Positions 1 through 11,250 of a stretch of 64,000 nt of DNA are shown here, piece after piece (position 1 is the stretch's first letter; each line of letters begins with the position of its first letter). Source of the stretch: Macrolepiota albuminosa (taxonomy: Eukaryota > Basidiomycota > Agaricomycetes > Agaricales > Agaricaceae); assembly GCA_027475525.1 (NCBI GenBank), contig JAMWFC010000036.1:62001-126000 (forward strand), given 5' to 3'. Under the pieces are notes generated by a model that did not search any database, had not been told where the DNA came from, and saw only the letters and a program-made list of their open reading frames with translations. The position numbers and the translations under genes are program-made.

Positions 1-639
1 GGCATTCCACGCCTTTGTCATCTTGCGATGACGATGTCAAATGCCGACGTTTTCTTACCGACAAGTTCATCAAACACGTACTTTTTCCAGCCCCAAGCCT
101 TCATCCTTTCCAAGGTACTATGACCCAATATCATTTTTTAAAGATACTCCGTCTCATGATTAGTCTCTCAGGATGTATATAATCGCTCCTACCCACCCTC
201 ACCTCGGCTCGAGCACATAGCGCCGTCGTCAATAAGAGGTCGCATTGAACAGGTACGGAGCGATTGGTATCACAATCTCCAACACCATTGTCTTTACCAT
301 GCGCGACTACAGAATATAACTTTAATCATGGATTACGACATTGCTTCATCCCATGTAGTACGTGCATCTCTCTCTGTCCTTGTTTCTTCCATTTTATTCC
401 GCAGCACGACTGTTGCAATTTCTTCAGTCATCCGTAGTTGACGATTCTGGAGGTGTATGTTCCCGGTTACACCGCCGTTACTGGCCTAGAGGATACTACA
501 CAATTCCTCTGCCACCTTTACGAAGCGCAAGAAAAACAAACTTCAGCTTGGAATGGTGCAAGCCCGCGGTCTCGTAGCAGTGCGACGACTTCTGATATTC
601 CGATCAGTCATTCAAGGTTTACTTTGCCATCTTATGCTA
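1..639. other. spacer, no gene recognised
   Basis: No open frame with recognisable protein similarity was seen on either strand, and no RNA gene. Base composition and CpG content look normal. It leads into the tandem-repeat block that starts near 640. Confidence 0.4.
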
Positions 640-1960
640 TCGGTCAGTACCTACCTACATTTCGCCTGTCGTTTTTCCTTTGAAAGCCCCATCAGCTTTA
701 TTGACAACCGAGGATGACATGGCCATATTTCGTCCTTTGCATTCTCCTTTATACAACACGATGGTCATGAATGTGTACCTCGTATGGGTGCGTCATCAAG
801 CTGAACGTCGTGAACGAGTCTTACTCAGTAGCTGTCCGTGTCGTTGGATTCCTTGCGATTGCCAAGTGTACCACTGAAAATCATCGCCGTGGACGAGTAT
901 CTTACGTAGCGTAGTACCTGTTGTTGTTGGATTCCTTTGGAAGTTCCATCAGCATTACTTACAAGCGAGTATGGCTGTGTTCAAGGTCATATTTCGCCGC
1001 ATTCCCCAATATACGACGCCACCTGCGATGGTCAAGAATGGATAGTTCATTTTGACTGCATTATCAAGCTGAACGTCGCGTACGAGTGCCTTACGTAGTG
1101 GCTGTCCGTGTTGTTCTTTGAAACTTCCATGAGGATGATTATGTTCAAAATGGTCATGATTCGTCCTTCGCATTCCCCAATATACGACACCGTAGGCTGC
1201 ATCATCGTCGTGAACGAGTATCTTACGTAGTAGCTGTCCACGTTGGATGATCCAAGCGATTCTGACATTAAAAATGAACGTTAAGTGGGACATTGGCAGC
1301 TCGAGCACGGTATCCTGTGCCTTGTGAATGATCTCGACGTTTTTCCTAACAGTATCCAGACCCACCTACATTTCGCCTGTCGTTTTTCCTTTGAAAGTTC
1401 CATCAGCCTTTTTGGCAACCGAGGAACAGTATCCAGACCCACCTACATTTCGCCTGTCGTTTTTCCTTTGAAAGTTCCATCAGCCTTTTTGGCAACCGAG
1501 GATGACTCTGTCCAAGTCTGTCATACCTCTTCCCTCGTATTCCCCAATATACGACACTGCCTGCGATAGGATGTATCGTCGTCGTGAACGAATATCTTAC
1601 ATAGTAGCTGTCCATGTTGTTGGATGATCCAAGCGATCCTGACATTGCCATCAAAAATGAACTTTCAGTGGGACACTGGCAGCTCGAGCACGGTATCCTG
1701 TGCCTTGTGGATGACTTTGACGTTTTTCCTAACAGTGTCCGTATACCTACATTTCGCCTGTCGTTTTTCCTTCTCTTGCATTCTACGACACCGCCTCCGA
1801 TACCGCTGAATATGGGCTGCACCACTGTCGTGTCGTGAACGAGTATGTTGTTGGATGATCCGAGAGATCCTGGCCTTGCCATCAAAGATGAGCTTTCAGT
1901 GCTTTACCAGCGCCAACACTGGCAGCTCGAGCACGGTACCCTGTGCCTTGTGAATAACTT
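640..1960. repeat. degenerate tandem-repeat array
   Basis: The same short blocks recur in similar order. TTTCGCCTGTCGTTTTTCC appears near 660, 1370, 1456 and 1752. CCATCAGC blocks follow it. CCCCAATATACGAC appears near 1000, 1165 and 1540. CTCGAGCACGGTA appears near 1300, 1684 and 1930. TTGGATGATCC appears near 1242, 1621 and 1852. Spacing is irregular (roughly 230-375 bp), and one 87-bp segment (starting 1348 and 1435) is an exact tandem copy. Minus-strand frames repeatedly encode SLGSSN and VVYWGMR-like strings. They are broken, and I treat the array as non-coding or pseudogenic. Confidence 0.6.
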
Positions 1961-2585
1961 CGACTTTCTTCTGCACAGGATTATGAGAAAACCGGAACCG
2001 TATCGAGCAGTATAAAACTCGGCGCCAATCTGAAACTCGAGATATGAACACAGCTGGGCCGAGCTACCTTGTACCTCGGACGTTCTCAACTCAGGTACAC
2101 TCACTGACACTCTGTTGATAATTAAAATCTCACCTGGATATTGCGGTATCTTTACCTCGGGTATACTGAGTTGCCGTGTTTCAGTCGGATTATCTTGATG
2201 CTTGGTGGCGCCGACACTGACACCTTTGAGCACGCCTTGTAAATGTCACGATGCTTAATCAAAGGTCGGCTTTGTACGTTCGCAATGCGCTGGGTCTGAG
2301 AATGAGTCGATTCCAGATGGTCGTCATCCCTAGACGCCATCTATGCTCACCATACACGATTGTGGACATTGCCTCTGACATCATCTTGCCGGCGGGCTGT
2401 CTCTGCCGTTATTCCCATCTGTCGTCCTTCCCCATGCGGTCAGTCAAACCCGCCTGTCTCCGGTAAGCGCATCCTTGAGCCGCCTTTGATTTAGGTAAGA
2501 GTTACCTCGACGCCCTCCTGGACGGGCATTATCGTAAGCCTACTTGATTTACAACCCGGAGCAAACGTCTCGTCGCGTCGATAAC
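1961..2585. other. spacer upstream of SSZ1
   Basis: No gene recognised. This is intergenic sequence between the repeat array and the probable SSZ1 promoter. Confidence 0.4.
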
Positions 2586-2613
2586 CACGTGACAAACATC
2601 AATCACGCACGTG
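2586..2613. promoter_or_regulatory. two CACGTG E-boxes upstream of SSZ1
   Basis: Two perfect palindromic CACGTG sites lie at 2586-2591 and 2608-2613, centres 22 bp apart, about 50-78 bp before the SSZ1 start. CACGTG is the site class bound by bHLH proteins such as Cbf1 and Pho4 in fungi. Their regulatory role here is inferred only from position and pairing. Confidence 0.45.
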
Positions 2614-2663
2614 TTGATTTTTTTCTTTCAGCACAACTCAACGAGGGATACTCATTGACGACA

Positions 2664-4724
2664 ATGTCCGCGACACCCGTGCCAAACGGCAGCGCCGAGC
2701 CACCAGCGGATCGTTCCTCGCTACCTCCCATCGTCGGAATCAACTTTGGCAACTCGTTCTCTTCGATCGCAGTTTTCACCAAGGTCAGCAGGCGAATACA
2801 TTTTGTCTTTTTCTTATTAACCCTTGTTACTTATAGGAAGGCGTAGCTGAATGCATAGCAAACGAGGACGGAGAGCGTCAGATTGCCTCTGCTATTTCAT
2901 TTTCAGGCGAAGAGATTGTAAGCTGCTGTGCCATGTACATCGATTTGGTCTGATCAAAGAAAAACAGTACATTGGCAACCAAGCTACACATCAGCTAGTG
3001 AAAAACGCAAAAAACACAATCGTTGGATTCCGCAACCTCCTCGGAAAAAAGTATCATTATTCCCTCTCTGACCAGTCAAAAATTCTGACGGGGTTGCTAG
3101 GTTCTCTGAAATACCCCAGTCGCAGTGCACGAAATCTGCGGCCGTAATCCAGCATCCAGAGATACCGGATGAACCAGCATACAAGGTGCAAGTACTGCAA
3201 CCTGCGCCTACCCCGCTTCCACGGAGCACGCCAGCGTCTAATCTGACGACGCCCGCCGCGTCACACGCCGCGACGCCGCGTTCGGAGCCCATCCCCGCTG
3301 AGCGAATTCTGACTGTGAGCGAGGTAACGACGATGTTCCTCGCCTCGCTGCTCAAATCCGCCGAAGACTTTCTCGGCAAAAAAGTCCTCGAGGCCGTCAT
3401 AACCGTCCCGACCGCCTTTTCCGAGACCCAAAAAGACGCACTGGAAAAAGCAGCGAGCGCCGCTGGCGTGCACGTTCTGCAGCTTCTCGACGAGGCGGGC
3501 GCAGCCGCGGTGACGACGACGTCCGACATCTGGGCCGCGGAGTTGCCGTCTGACCGTACGCAACTCATCGTCGACTTTGGCTCCTCCTCGCTATCCCTCG
3601 CCCTGCTCTCCATACGCGCCGGACTCGCCTTTGTCCTCGCCTCTTCCTACACGACCGAGATTGGCGCGGACGACATCGACGACAAGCTGATCAAATTCTT
3701 CGCCGCAGACTTTACGAAAAAGACCAAACTCGCGCTCGCCGTGTGCCCATCTCGCGGAAGCGCAGACGAGCGCGCCGAGGCGCGTCTCCGGCTCGCGATC
3801 GAGCACACGAAACGGACCATCTCCGCCTCTCCAGGCGCCGCGACGTGTTCCGTCGAGTCTCTCAAAGACGGTATAGACTACACAGGCTCAATCAACCGGA
3901 TGCGATTCGACCTCGTCGTGCGATCCGTCTACACCACCATCGCACAATCCGTCTCATCCCTCCTCGTCAGCGCCCAAGTCGACGCGCACCACGTAGACGA
4001 GATCGTCTACGTCGGCGGGTCGACGTCGTTGCCCGGGCTCGACGAGGCGCTGCAGACTGGCGTCGGGTTCCGCGAGGACATCGAGACGCCTTTCTCTCGG
4101 GGCACAGTGGTCGGCGGGGGCGTGGGCGACCCGACGACGGTGTTGGCGCGCGGGTGCGCCGTGCAGGGTGCGCTGCTGGCGGCTATCCCTCACGACGAGG
4201 CGCACCGCGAGCTGCGGGGGGCGTACGAGCGCGGCGCCAAGAGCAAGAACAACCAGGTCCAAGCGACAGGACGGACTGTAGGCGTGTTGTTGCCTGGTGG
4301 GGACGACGCTGAGCTCGGTGGTGTCTGGGTGCCTGTGGTGCACAAGGAGACGGCGCTGCCTGCGCGGCGCGTCGTGCGCTTCGACGCGGAGCTCGCGGGG
4401 GGTGAGAAGCAGCAGGAGGTTGCGTTTGAGGTGTGGGAGGTGGCCGAGTCGATCCGTGTTGACAAGCTCGCGCCGGCGGCGGTAGACGCGGAAGAAGACG
4501 AGGAAGAAGAAGAAGAAGTAGAGGTGAAACACCGTGTGGTGAAGAAGGAGACGTTCCTGGGCGCGGTGCGGGTACACGCCAACCTTGGCAAGGGCAAGAC
4601 TGGAAAGTGGTTCACGACAGTCGAGGTGCAGTTTGTGATTGACGTGAGCGGGGCTCTCACTGTGACCGTCAAGGAAGTCGGACAAGGTGGTGCCACTGGC
4701 ACTCTTTGCGTTCCTCGCTCGTGA
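2664..4724 (+). CDS. SSZ1: Hsp70-like ribosome-associated chaperone Ssz1
   Basis: The model has four exons: 2664-2783, 2837-2917, 2968-3050 and 3101-4724. The introns (53, 50 and 50 nt) have GT-AG ends and keep phase, giving about 635 aa. The N-terminus has the actin-fold phosphate-1 motif VGINFGNSFSS. Exon 3 gives YIGNQA and KNAKNTIVGFRNLLGKK, and exon 4 continues with FSEIP. VIVDFGSSSLS-type and YVGGSTSLPGL motifs then mark Hsp70 lobe II. An acidic run (DEEEEEEVEVK) sits late in the short C-terminal part, and a full canonical substrate-binding domain is not evident. In the Ssz1 family the protein pairs with the J-protein zuotin as the ribosome-associated complex, which stimulates Ssb-type Hsp70 on nascent chains in the cytosol. 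The length exceeds yeast Ssz1 (about 538 aa). Other atypical Hsp70s (HSPA14-like) are the main alternative. Confidence 0.85.
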
Positions 4725-5258
4725 TTTCTTTCTTTCTTTTCTTTTGTTGCATTAGGTACCAAATGACAACGTCTGACGTTTTCACAAGAGGGGGGTCCAG
4801 ATCCCAACGCCGCCCCCGTTCCGTGTGTGTGATCCGTGCAGCGCCTAAACGCGGTTCCCAAGTTTCCTCTTTCAGCTAGGTCCAAAAAAAAGGGGGGTGT
4901 AAAAAGTCTATATAGCAGGTAATAAGAATAAAAGACGCCGTTTACGAATAAGTTTATGTGCTAATGGACGGGACGACGGGAGAGGTGGGGGGAGGCCCAT
5001 CGACTCCGAGGGGGCGGGTATGACCCACAAGAAGCGTGCAAAAGGCAAGTGTACGCTTCTACTCTCGACGTGTGCTTCCGCTTCTGGATGCACGTGGACC
5101 CGCGTTGTCCCCGGCGTCGACACGTCACAACCAAGGGACTACAGGGTCCTCTATTCGACGATCACGTCCAACGTTTGACAGACTAAAAATTAAAAGTCTA
5201 GGGCGAGACTTCTACGCAAGAAGCTTGTCACGTCACGACGGGACGGGACCGGCAGCGG
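4725..5258. other. intergenic spacer SSZ1 to fruit-body-type gene
   Basis: This holds the SSZ1 3' region (T-rich just after the stop) and the upstream region of the next gene. No further gene was seen. Confidence 0.5.
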
Positions 5259-5265
5259 TATAAAA
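5259..5265 (+). promoter_or_regulatory. TATA box
   Basis: TATAAAA lies 29 bp before the ATG at 5294, inside GC-rich sequence. The geometry implies a very short 5' leader, or else a start codon slightly downstream. A perfect TATA box fits a strongly regulated gene such as a developmental secreted protein. Confidence 0.6.
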
Positions 5266-5293
5266 GCCCGAACGTCTACATACCCTCGCAGCA

Positions 5294-6905
5294 ATGCACA
5301 AACTCATTCTCCTCCTCCTCCTCGGCGTCTGCGTGCACGGTACCCTCTTCTGCCTTGCGTTCAATCATCCGCTGACAATTCCCACAGCAGCAAAACCTAC
5401 CTACACACCGCCAGCACACCGGGGCACACCGGGGCGTGCAAGCGCGTCCCACGACAAAGTCAAGACAGACTCGCGAAAGATCGCAGACACTGCGCGAGTC
5501 GTGGACCAGAAATCCGGTGCGGGGTCCGACGCGCGGCCGGACATGCCCGTGGCGAACACGAGCGTGACGGCTGTCGACGGGCAAGTCGTTGGCAACGGAA
5601 CCGGATCCGGAACCGTATTGGTGAAGCGGGACGCAGGGGCGTACGAGCAGGTGTTTGCTGGACTCATGGGGCGTGACGCGGCGGTCCAAGGCACTGCGTA
5701 TCTGACGTACACGCTAGTGAACAACGCCACGTACGACGTCGATGATTGTCTTGCGTTTTGCGATCGGACGCCTGGGTGTGGTGAGTCGTGACGAACGTGC
5801 ACAACCCCTCGCTGACGACGTACAGTGTTTGTGAATCTGTATTACGAGTTTAACAACCCGCTGTTGGATTTCGTGTTTGACGAGCGGTCAAACCTCAAGT
5901 GCGCGGCGTTTGGGGACGTGCACGGTGCAGCTGAAAAGACCAACTTTGGAGGGCAGCAGCTAGAGGCGTCAGGGTTGACGTACATGGAACGGTCGAGCGG
6001 GTACGCGCTTACTGCGATTGCGAGTCCAGCGGTGCCAGATGGGTACGAGCTGGTGTTTGGGCCGACAAACGGGGCAAACAATGCGCCTGGGGTGAGTATT
6101 GTGCTCGGTCGTGACGTTGGCTGACGCAGTGCAGTACATGGGCTTTGCGTTTATCGACAAGTACGACGTGCAAGCGTGCGCGGCGCTGTGCAACGGACGT
6201 GATGCAGACGCGGTTGGAGGCGCGTGCCAGTATTTCAACATCTGGCGCGCACTCGTCGATGGAGTGCCGACGACGTACACGTGTGCATTTGTAAGCACTT
6301 TTTGTAAATCGTGGACATGGCTGACTAGCGAGCAGTACTACCTGGTGGCAGACGCGTCAACGGCAGTCAACTATGGACAAGGACCGCTCAAAGTGACGTA
6401 CTCGCGTGGGTACAAGCGCACGTCGGTGGTCATGGACGGAGGGTTCGAGTCGTTTGTGTGTGGGACGGGCGACTTTTGCTACTCGGCGTCGAGCGGGACG
6501 TGGACGGGGACGTCGGCGGCAGGAGGGACGGTGGACGCGTCAGTGTTCCACTACGCTGCGTACGCGCGCACGGGGACGAGCGTTGGGCTGCTGGGGTCTG
6601 CGAGCGGTGTGGACACGTTGAGTGGGACGCTGAGCCCGACGGGGACACTGGGGACAGTCGCGGGGCAGACGTACGTGGTAGGGTTCTTTGCCAACACACT
6701 GTACGCGGGCCAGGACGCAGAGGCCACGGCGGCAGTGGACGTGCTGTGGAACGGACAAGTGGTGGAGAGCATCAACGTCGGGTATCGGGACTGGACTTGG
6801 TACGAGACGAGGGTTGTTGCACGTGGGGGAGATCGGGTCGGGCTGCACGGCGGATCAGCGCCTGCCTGGGTGTTTATTGATGATGTGTGTGTATACAGAG
6901 TGTAA
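5294..6905 (+). CDS. secreted fruit-body-specific-protein-a-like protein
   Basis: The preferred five-exon model is 5294-5339, 5388-5780, 5826-6091, 6135-6290 and 6336-6905, giving 476 aa. The four introns are 43-48 nt, and each has GCTGAC before the AG. The first intron is 48 nt (a multiple of 3), so retention would also stay open. A signal peptide (MHKLILLLLLGVCVHA) is followed by a likely Kex2 site (VKR before DAGAYEQ, about residue 96). Two cysteine-rich PAN/Apple-like stretches follow (CLAFCDRTPGC and CQYFNIW with flanking Cys). A beta-sandwich, carbohydrate-binding-like C-terminal half runs from GGFESF to VFIDDVCVYRV. The whole layout matches what I recall of basidiomycete fruit-body-specific protein a; its biochemical function is unknown to me. 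It is probably extracellular or in the cell wall. Confidence 0.75.
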
Positions 6906-6946
6906 ATAAAACACTAATAAACACGGATGTCTGCTTGTCAACTGCA
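6905..6946 (+). promoter_or_regulatory. 41-bp intergenic gap with AATAAA overlapping the stop
   Basis: AATAAA at 6905-6910 overlaps the last base of the upstream stop codon. The next ATG (ATG4) follows at 6947. There is almost no room for separate 3' and 5' untranslated regions, so overlapping or dicistronic transcripts are likely. Confidence 0.5.
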
Positions 6947-9810
6947 ATGACGACGCCCAAGCCAGACGACGAGTCGGTGACCCGGCGTCCCCGTTTCCGA
7001 CCGCGCCGGCCGCCCGAATCGCCCGAGCCCGTGGCAGTCGCGGTGCCACGGCCGCGGCGGTCACCGTCGACGTCGCCGCCGCGCATCTCGCTGTACGCCT
7101 CTACGCCTGCGCCGTCGTCGGCCCGGCTGGCAGACCTGCCCACACGGCTGTCTGGCTGGTTCTCGCACACGTTCAGCAGCAGCACGACGGATCTGTCGCT
7201 GCCGTCGCTGCTCGCGTCGTCGTCGTCGTTTCCCCGGGCCACGACGCCGTCGCCCGCATCGTCGCCCAGACGCACGTCGGGACTGCTGGCTGCGGCCAAA
7301 CACGGCAAAGACAAGGCGATGCGGTATCTGCTGGACACTGACGCGGGCGGGGTGGACAAATCGAGCGATCCCATCTGGCTGCTGGGGCTGCACCACTCAT
7401 CGGACAGCGTGTTCCTGGGCGACTTTACATCGCGCATCTGGCTCACATACCGCTCGCACTTTCCCCCGATCCGCGACGTGCGACCGCCCGATCTCGGCCC
7501 GCGACGGCCGTGGCCGTGGACCGCATCGCCCGACAAAGCCTGGACGTCGGATTCTGGCTGGGGCTGCATGCTCCGGACCGGACAGAGTCTGCTTGCAAAT
7601 GCCCTCGTCCATCTGCATCTGGGCCGCCGTGCGTGTCCTCCTGTCACCCTTGTCCCTCATTCACCCCAACACAGACTGGCGCCGTCCCCCGTCCCCCGTC
7701 CCCACCACACACTACGCCGCCTATGTCCGCATCCTCACCTGGTTCCTCGACCATCCACACGCCCCTTTTGGCGTACACCGCATGGCCCTCGCTGGCAAGG
7801 ACCTCGGCAAAGACATTGGCCAGTGGTTCGGCCCCAGCACCGCCGCCGGTGCAATCAAGTCTGTCCTCTTCTCCTCTGCCTGCATCCATTGACCATCCCC
7901 CAGGTCTCTTGTCACTGCCTTTCCAGACGCTGGTCTCGCTGTCGTCGTCGCCACAGACAGCGTCATCTTCCAGTCTGACGTCCTCAGTGCTTCAAACTCT
8001 TGGGATCGTCCTGTCTTGCTCCTCATTGGCGTCAGGCTCGGCCTCGACGGCGTCAATCCCATTTATCACGACACCATCAAGGTATGTCACGTGTTGTCTT
8101 GTTTCTCCTCCTCTCACTCGTTCACAGATGCTCTATACCTTTCCCCAATCTGTAGGCATCGCGGGCGGCCGTCCCAGCTCGTCTTATTACTTTGTCGGCT
8201 CCCAAGCAGACAATCTCTTTTATCTCGACCCACACCATACACGCCCTGCCATCCCTCTTCGTCCCTTGCCAGACGACGACCCCAAGCCTACTTCTCCCTC
8301 TTCCTCCACCTCTTCACACCAAGAATATCCATGGACACGTGCGCGGTTCCGCTCTGCCAGCGTAGGCCTCAGTCCAAGTCCCAGCCCAAGCCCCAGTCCA
8401 AGTCCAAGTCCAAGCCTGACACACTCTGACGCCCTCGACCCGACGCAGGCGCACTACGCGACCGCGTACCCCGCTGCAGAGCTCAAGACGTACCACTGCG
8501 ACCGCGTGCGCAAGATGCCCCTCGCCGGGCTCGATCCAAGCATGCTCATTGGTTTCCTATGCCGTGATCAATACGACTGGGACGATTTCAAACGTCGCGT
8601 TTCAGAGGTTGGTTACTCTTCTTGTCGTGTTGCTTTGCTGACGATGCGGTAGCTCCCGAGGTCCGTGTTTTCGGTACAGGAAGAGCCGCCGTCGTGGCCG
8701 TCGGATGGAGACGATAGTATGGGTCTCGAGTCGTTCTCGGAGCCTGATCAGGATGATTTGTTGATGGATATGGAAGATGATGACGATGAGGACGACGAGC
8801 AGTACTTTGATACCCGCGCGCGGTGTATACCGACGAGCGATACAGAGGAAGATTGTGTTGATCCTGTTACGCCTCTTCCGAATGCGCGGTTCACGATCGT
8901 GGATCCGCCTCCGCCTCTGCCTCGTCGTGTGGTTGATAGCGACGACGCGGGGGAGGATGGCGAGCGGCGGGAGGAGGAGGAGGAGGAGGAGGAGGATATC
9001 GAGGATGGTTGGGTGGATCCGTCTTTGTCCTCGCCCGTGGCTGACGCGCGTGTGCGTGGCTCTCCGGCTCCATCTCTAGGCGCTGGGACAACGAGCAAGA
9101 CAGACGCTGAGAAGAAGACGCGAAAGGGGCGGAGAGAGGTCCCCGTGCCAGTGCCCGTGCCTGTTCCGGTCGTTAAAGCTAAAGCGAAAGCGAAACTCGA
9201 TGCGTCTGCTAAAGTCGTGCCTCACACTCATTCTCAGACTCATGTTCACCCCCACGTTCACACTCACTCTCACCAAGCTCAGGCCCACGTTCACCCTCAC
9301 CCTCGCCAAGCTCAGGCCCACGCCCACGCTCACACTCACCAAGCTCAGGCCCACGCTCAAGCGCCTAACTTATCCTCTCCATCGTCGTCTTCGTCTTCGT
9401 CTTCTTCGATACATCGTACCGCGCTGGGGTATAGTTATAGCCGGTATACCCAGGGACAGGGACTGGGTCGGGGTCGTGGGTACGATGGACACGAGGTACA
9501 TGAACACGAGGTACATGAACGCGAGCACGAGGAAGAGCGAGAGCAGGAGAAGGAACATTACCCGTTTCCAGTCACTGACGAGGTCGGGACGTCTGTGGGT
9601 GCACGCTCGTGCATGCAGCCGTCTGTGTCTGCGTCCGTGTCAGGGTCGGGGTCAGAGTCAGAGTCGAGGTCTGTCGCAGTCGCAGGCGCAGGTACTGGTA
9701 CTGGTAGTACTGGAGGAGGAGGAGGAGGGAAGAGGATGCATACGGCTCGTGCGCGGGATGGAGGGCGTACGCAGAGTGGGGGTGTCAAGGGGATTTTGAC
9801 GGATGGCTGA
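6947..9810 (+). CDS. ATG4: cysteine protease Atg4 (peptidase family C54)
   Basis: Five exons: 6947-7628, 7675-7858, 7904-8081, 8128-8607 and 8653-9810. Introns are 45-46 nt, phases agree, and the product is about 893 aa. Atg4 processes Atg8 after its C-terminal glycine and later delipidates it during autophagosome formation in the cytosol. The nucleophile is Cys207 in [14 protein letters not shown]. The Asp/His pair is in YLDPHH (about Asp382 and His384). [20 protein letters not shown] and [17 protein letters not shown] are diagnostic family blocks. A Ser-Pro run follows the catalytic core. The last exon is low complexity: an acidic tract (E-rich, DDDDEDDEQ), an Ala/His/Gln repeat and a His/Glu repeat. 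Long disordered tails are usual in basidiomycete Atg4. The start at 6947 is the first in-frame ATG after the upstream stop. Confidence 0.9.
8380..8424 (+). repeat. Ser-Pro coding microsatellite in ATG4
   Basis: A six-base AGTCCA/AGCCCC-type repeat encodes alternating Ser-Pro within exon 4, between the YLDPHH block and the conserved [16 protein letters not shown] block. It is likely a length-variable linker. Confidence 0.7.
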
Positions 9811-10730
9811 GGGTGGGGGTGGGGGTTTTTTTGGTTGGTTGGTTGGTTGGTTGGGTGGGTGGGTTGGGTGGGGATGCGCTTTGTGTTTGGCTTTGTGATT
9901 GGATATGGGTGCGGGTATGGGTATGATGGGTATGGGTATGGGCTTGATGCCGCCCCTCTCCTCGCCGCCGCCGATCTTTGTGAAGCCCTCCCTTCGTCCC
10001 TGCTTTGTGTCGTCGTCGTCGTTGTCGTTGTATTGACACTGACGTTGTTTCTCCTTTTCCGCTCAAGACTGTACCCACTAAAGACGTTTCGTTTCGTGTC
10101 TTCTTTCTTGCTCTTTTCTTTTCTTTTTCCCTCCACTTTATCCCACTACTTTTTTTTGATACGTTTTATGATTCGTGTATAACTAATAATTTTTTTTTGA
10201 TGCATGAATGCACGTGTTGGCGTTTTTGTATTTTTGTAAGGGTGCGGGAGGAGTATGCTCGACTAGTGCGAGACTGCGAGTATTCGTGGATGCGTATGAT
10301 TAAAAGCACTCGCACTCGCACTCGCACTCGCGCTCGTGTTTGCACAAAAGACAAAAGATCATGATCACCTTCCCCGCCCCCCCTCATAGACACCCACCCA
10401 CTCGATCCATGAAACGGCCGAGTGATAGCCACCACTGTGCGGGTTCAGTGATTGATCTAAAGCAACTTCCTTTTAAAAAAAACAGTTCCTCACAACTTTT
10501 CAAGAAGCGAGTTTCTTTTTTTTTGATACGTTTTATGATTCGTGTATAACTAATTAATTTCCGTTGACGCATGCACATGCTGGCGTTTTTGTAAGGGTGT
10601 GGTTGTTGTTGTCGTGATCATGAGGGTTTGTGTAGATGCCCCCTTCTCTCTCTTTCCTCTATGGTTTGTTGCGTGTGTGAGTTGGTCCCCTGATCCCTGA
10701 TTATTTGCGGGGTAAGCTGTTACAACCTAA
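9811..10730. other. ATG4 3' region, low-complexity spacer
   Basis: This contains a (TTGG)n tract at about 9829-9870, G-rich GGGTATG repeats near 9905-9945, and a CACTCG tandem run near 10305-10340. A segment with TTTTGATACGTTTTATGATTC occurs near 10151 and again near 10521. No gene was recognised. Confidence 0.5.
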
Positions 10731-11250
10731 ACCTATAGCACACGAGTGAGAACCTCAGTCTCGTATACTTGACTAATATTAATCCTACCTATAGCACACG
10801 AGTGAGTACTATGGTAGGAGAGATTGTAAGTAAAGGTCGTATATAGGTATGTATCGTACTCACCCTCAGTCTCGTATACTTGACTGAGGGTGACATAGAT
10901 TGTGTGGTCTGTATATATGTCTATTCGAGTTGTATCAGGGTAAGTAAATTAATGTCATTCAACCCTTTTCGGGTCATATCATACTGTGCCACTTACGGTG
11001 TACCACCGGCGTCCAACATAAGCACAACCGCAATGAGGGAAAAAACCCCACTCGTGCTCCTGCTATTATTCCACTATTCCTTATGTTTGCTCTATGCATC
11101 GTAATCGAGGCGGGATCATCCCCTCCCCCCCGGGAAACGGCCGAGTGATAACCACCACTGCGCGGGTTCATTGATTGATTCAAAGCCAACTTCCTTCTAA
11201 AAAAAAAACAAAACCAATTCCTCACAACTTTTAAAGAAGCTAGTTTCTCA
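10411..11250 (+). repeat. dispersed direct-repeat pair of about 110 bp
   Basis: The segment beginning GAAACGGCCGAGTGATA at about 10411-10515 recurs at about 11134-11250 with scattered substitutions. Both copies contain CACAACTTTT, a poly-A stretch and AGTTTC at the end. They may be remnants of a non-autonomous element. No protein is encoded. Confidence 0.55.
10861..10892. repeat. perfect 11-bp-stem hairpin, CCTCAGTC type
   Basis: CACCCTCAGTC (10861-10871) pairs perfectly with GACTGAGGGTG (10882-10892) around a 10-nt loop. A related unpaired half occurs at about 10752. The same CCTCAGT/ACTGAGG hairpin core is found in the LTRs of both copia elements here, so this spacer (about 10720-10930) may be an old LTR remnant. 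Confidence 0.55.

Noticed and set aside
1403..1885. 160-codon - strand open frame in the repeat array
   Set aside because: It follows the repeat structure, has no recognised domain, and neighbouring repeat units break the same frame, so it was not called as a gene.
3954..4685. Long - strand open frames opposite SSZ1
   Set aside because: They mirror the GC-rich codons of the SSZ1 exon and lack any family motif.
6874..7647. 257-codon - strand open frame opposite ATG4
   Set aside because: A shadow of the ATG4 first exon. Its sequence is low-complexity Arg/Gly/Asp and it has no motif.
10720..10930. A third complete LTR
   Set aside because: Only the hairpin and half-repeats are recognisable. 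No TG...CA pair, primer site or partner was found, so it is only described as a possible remnant.
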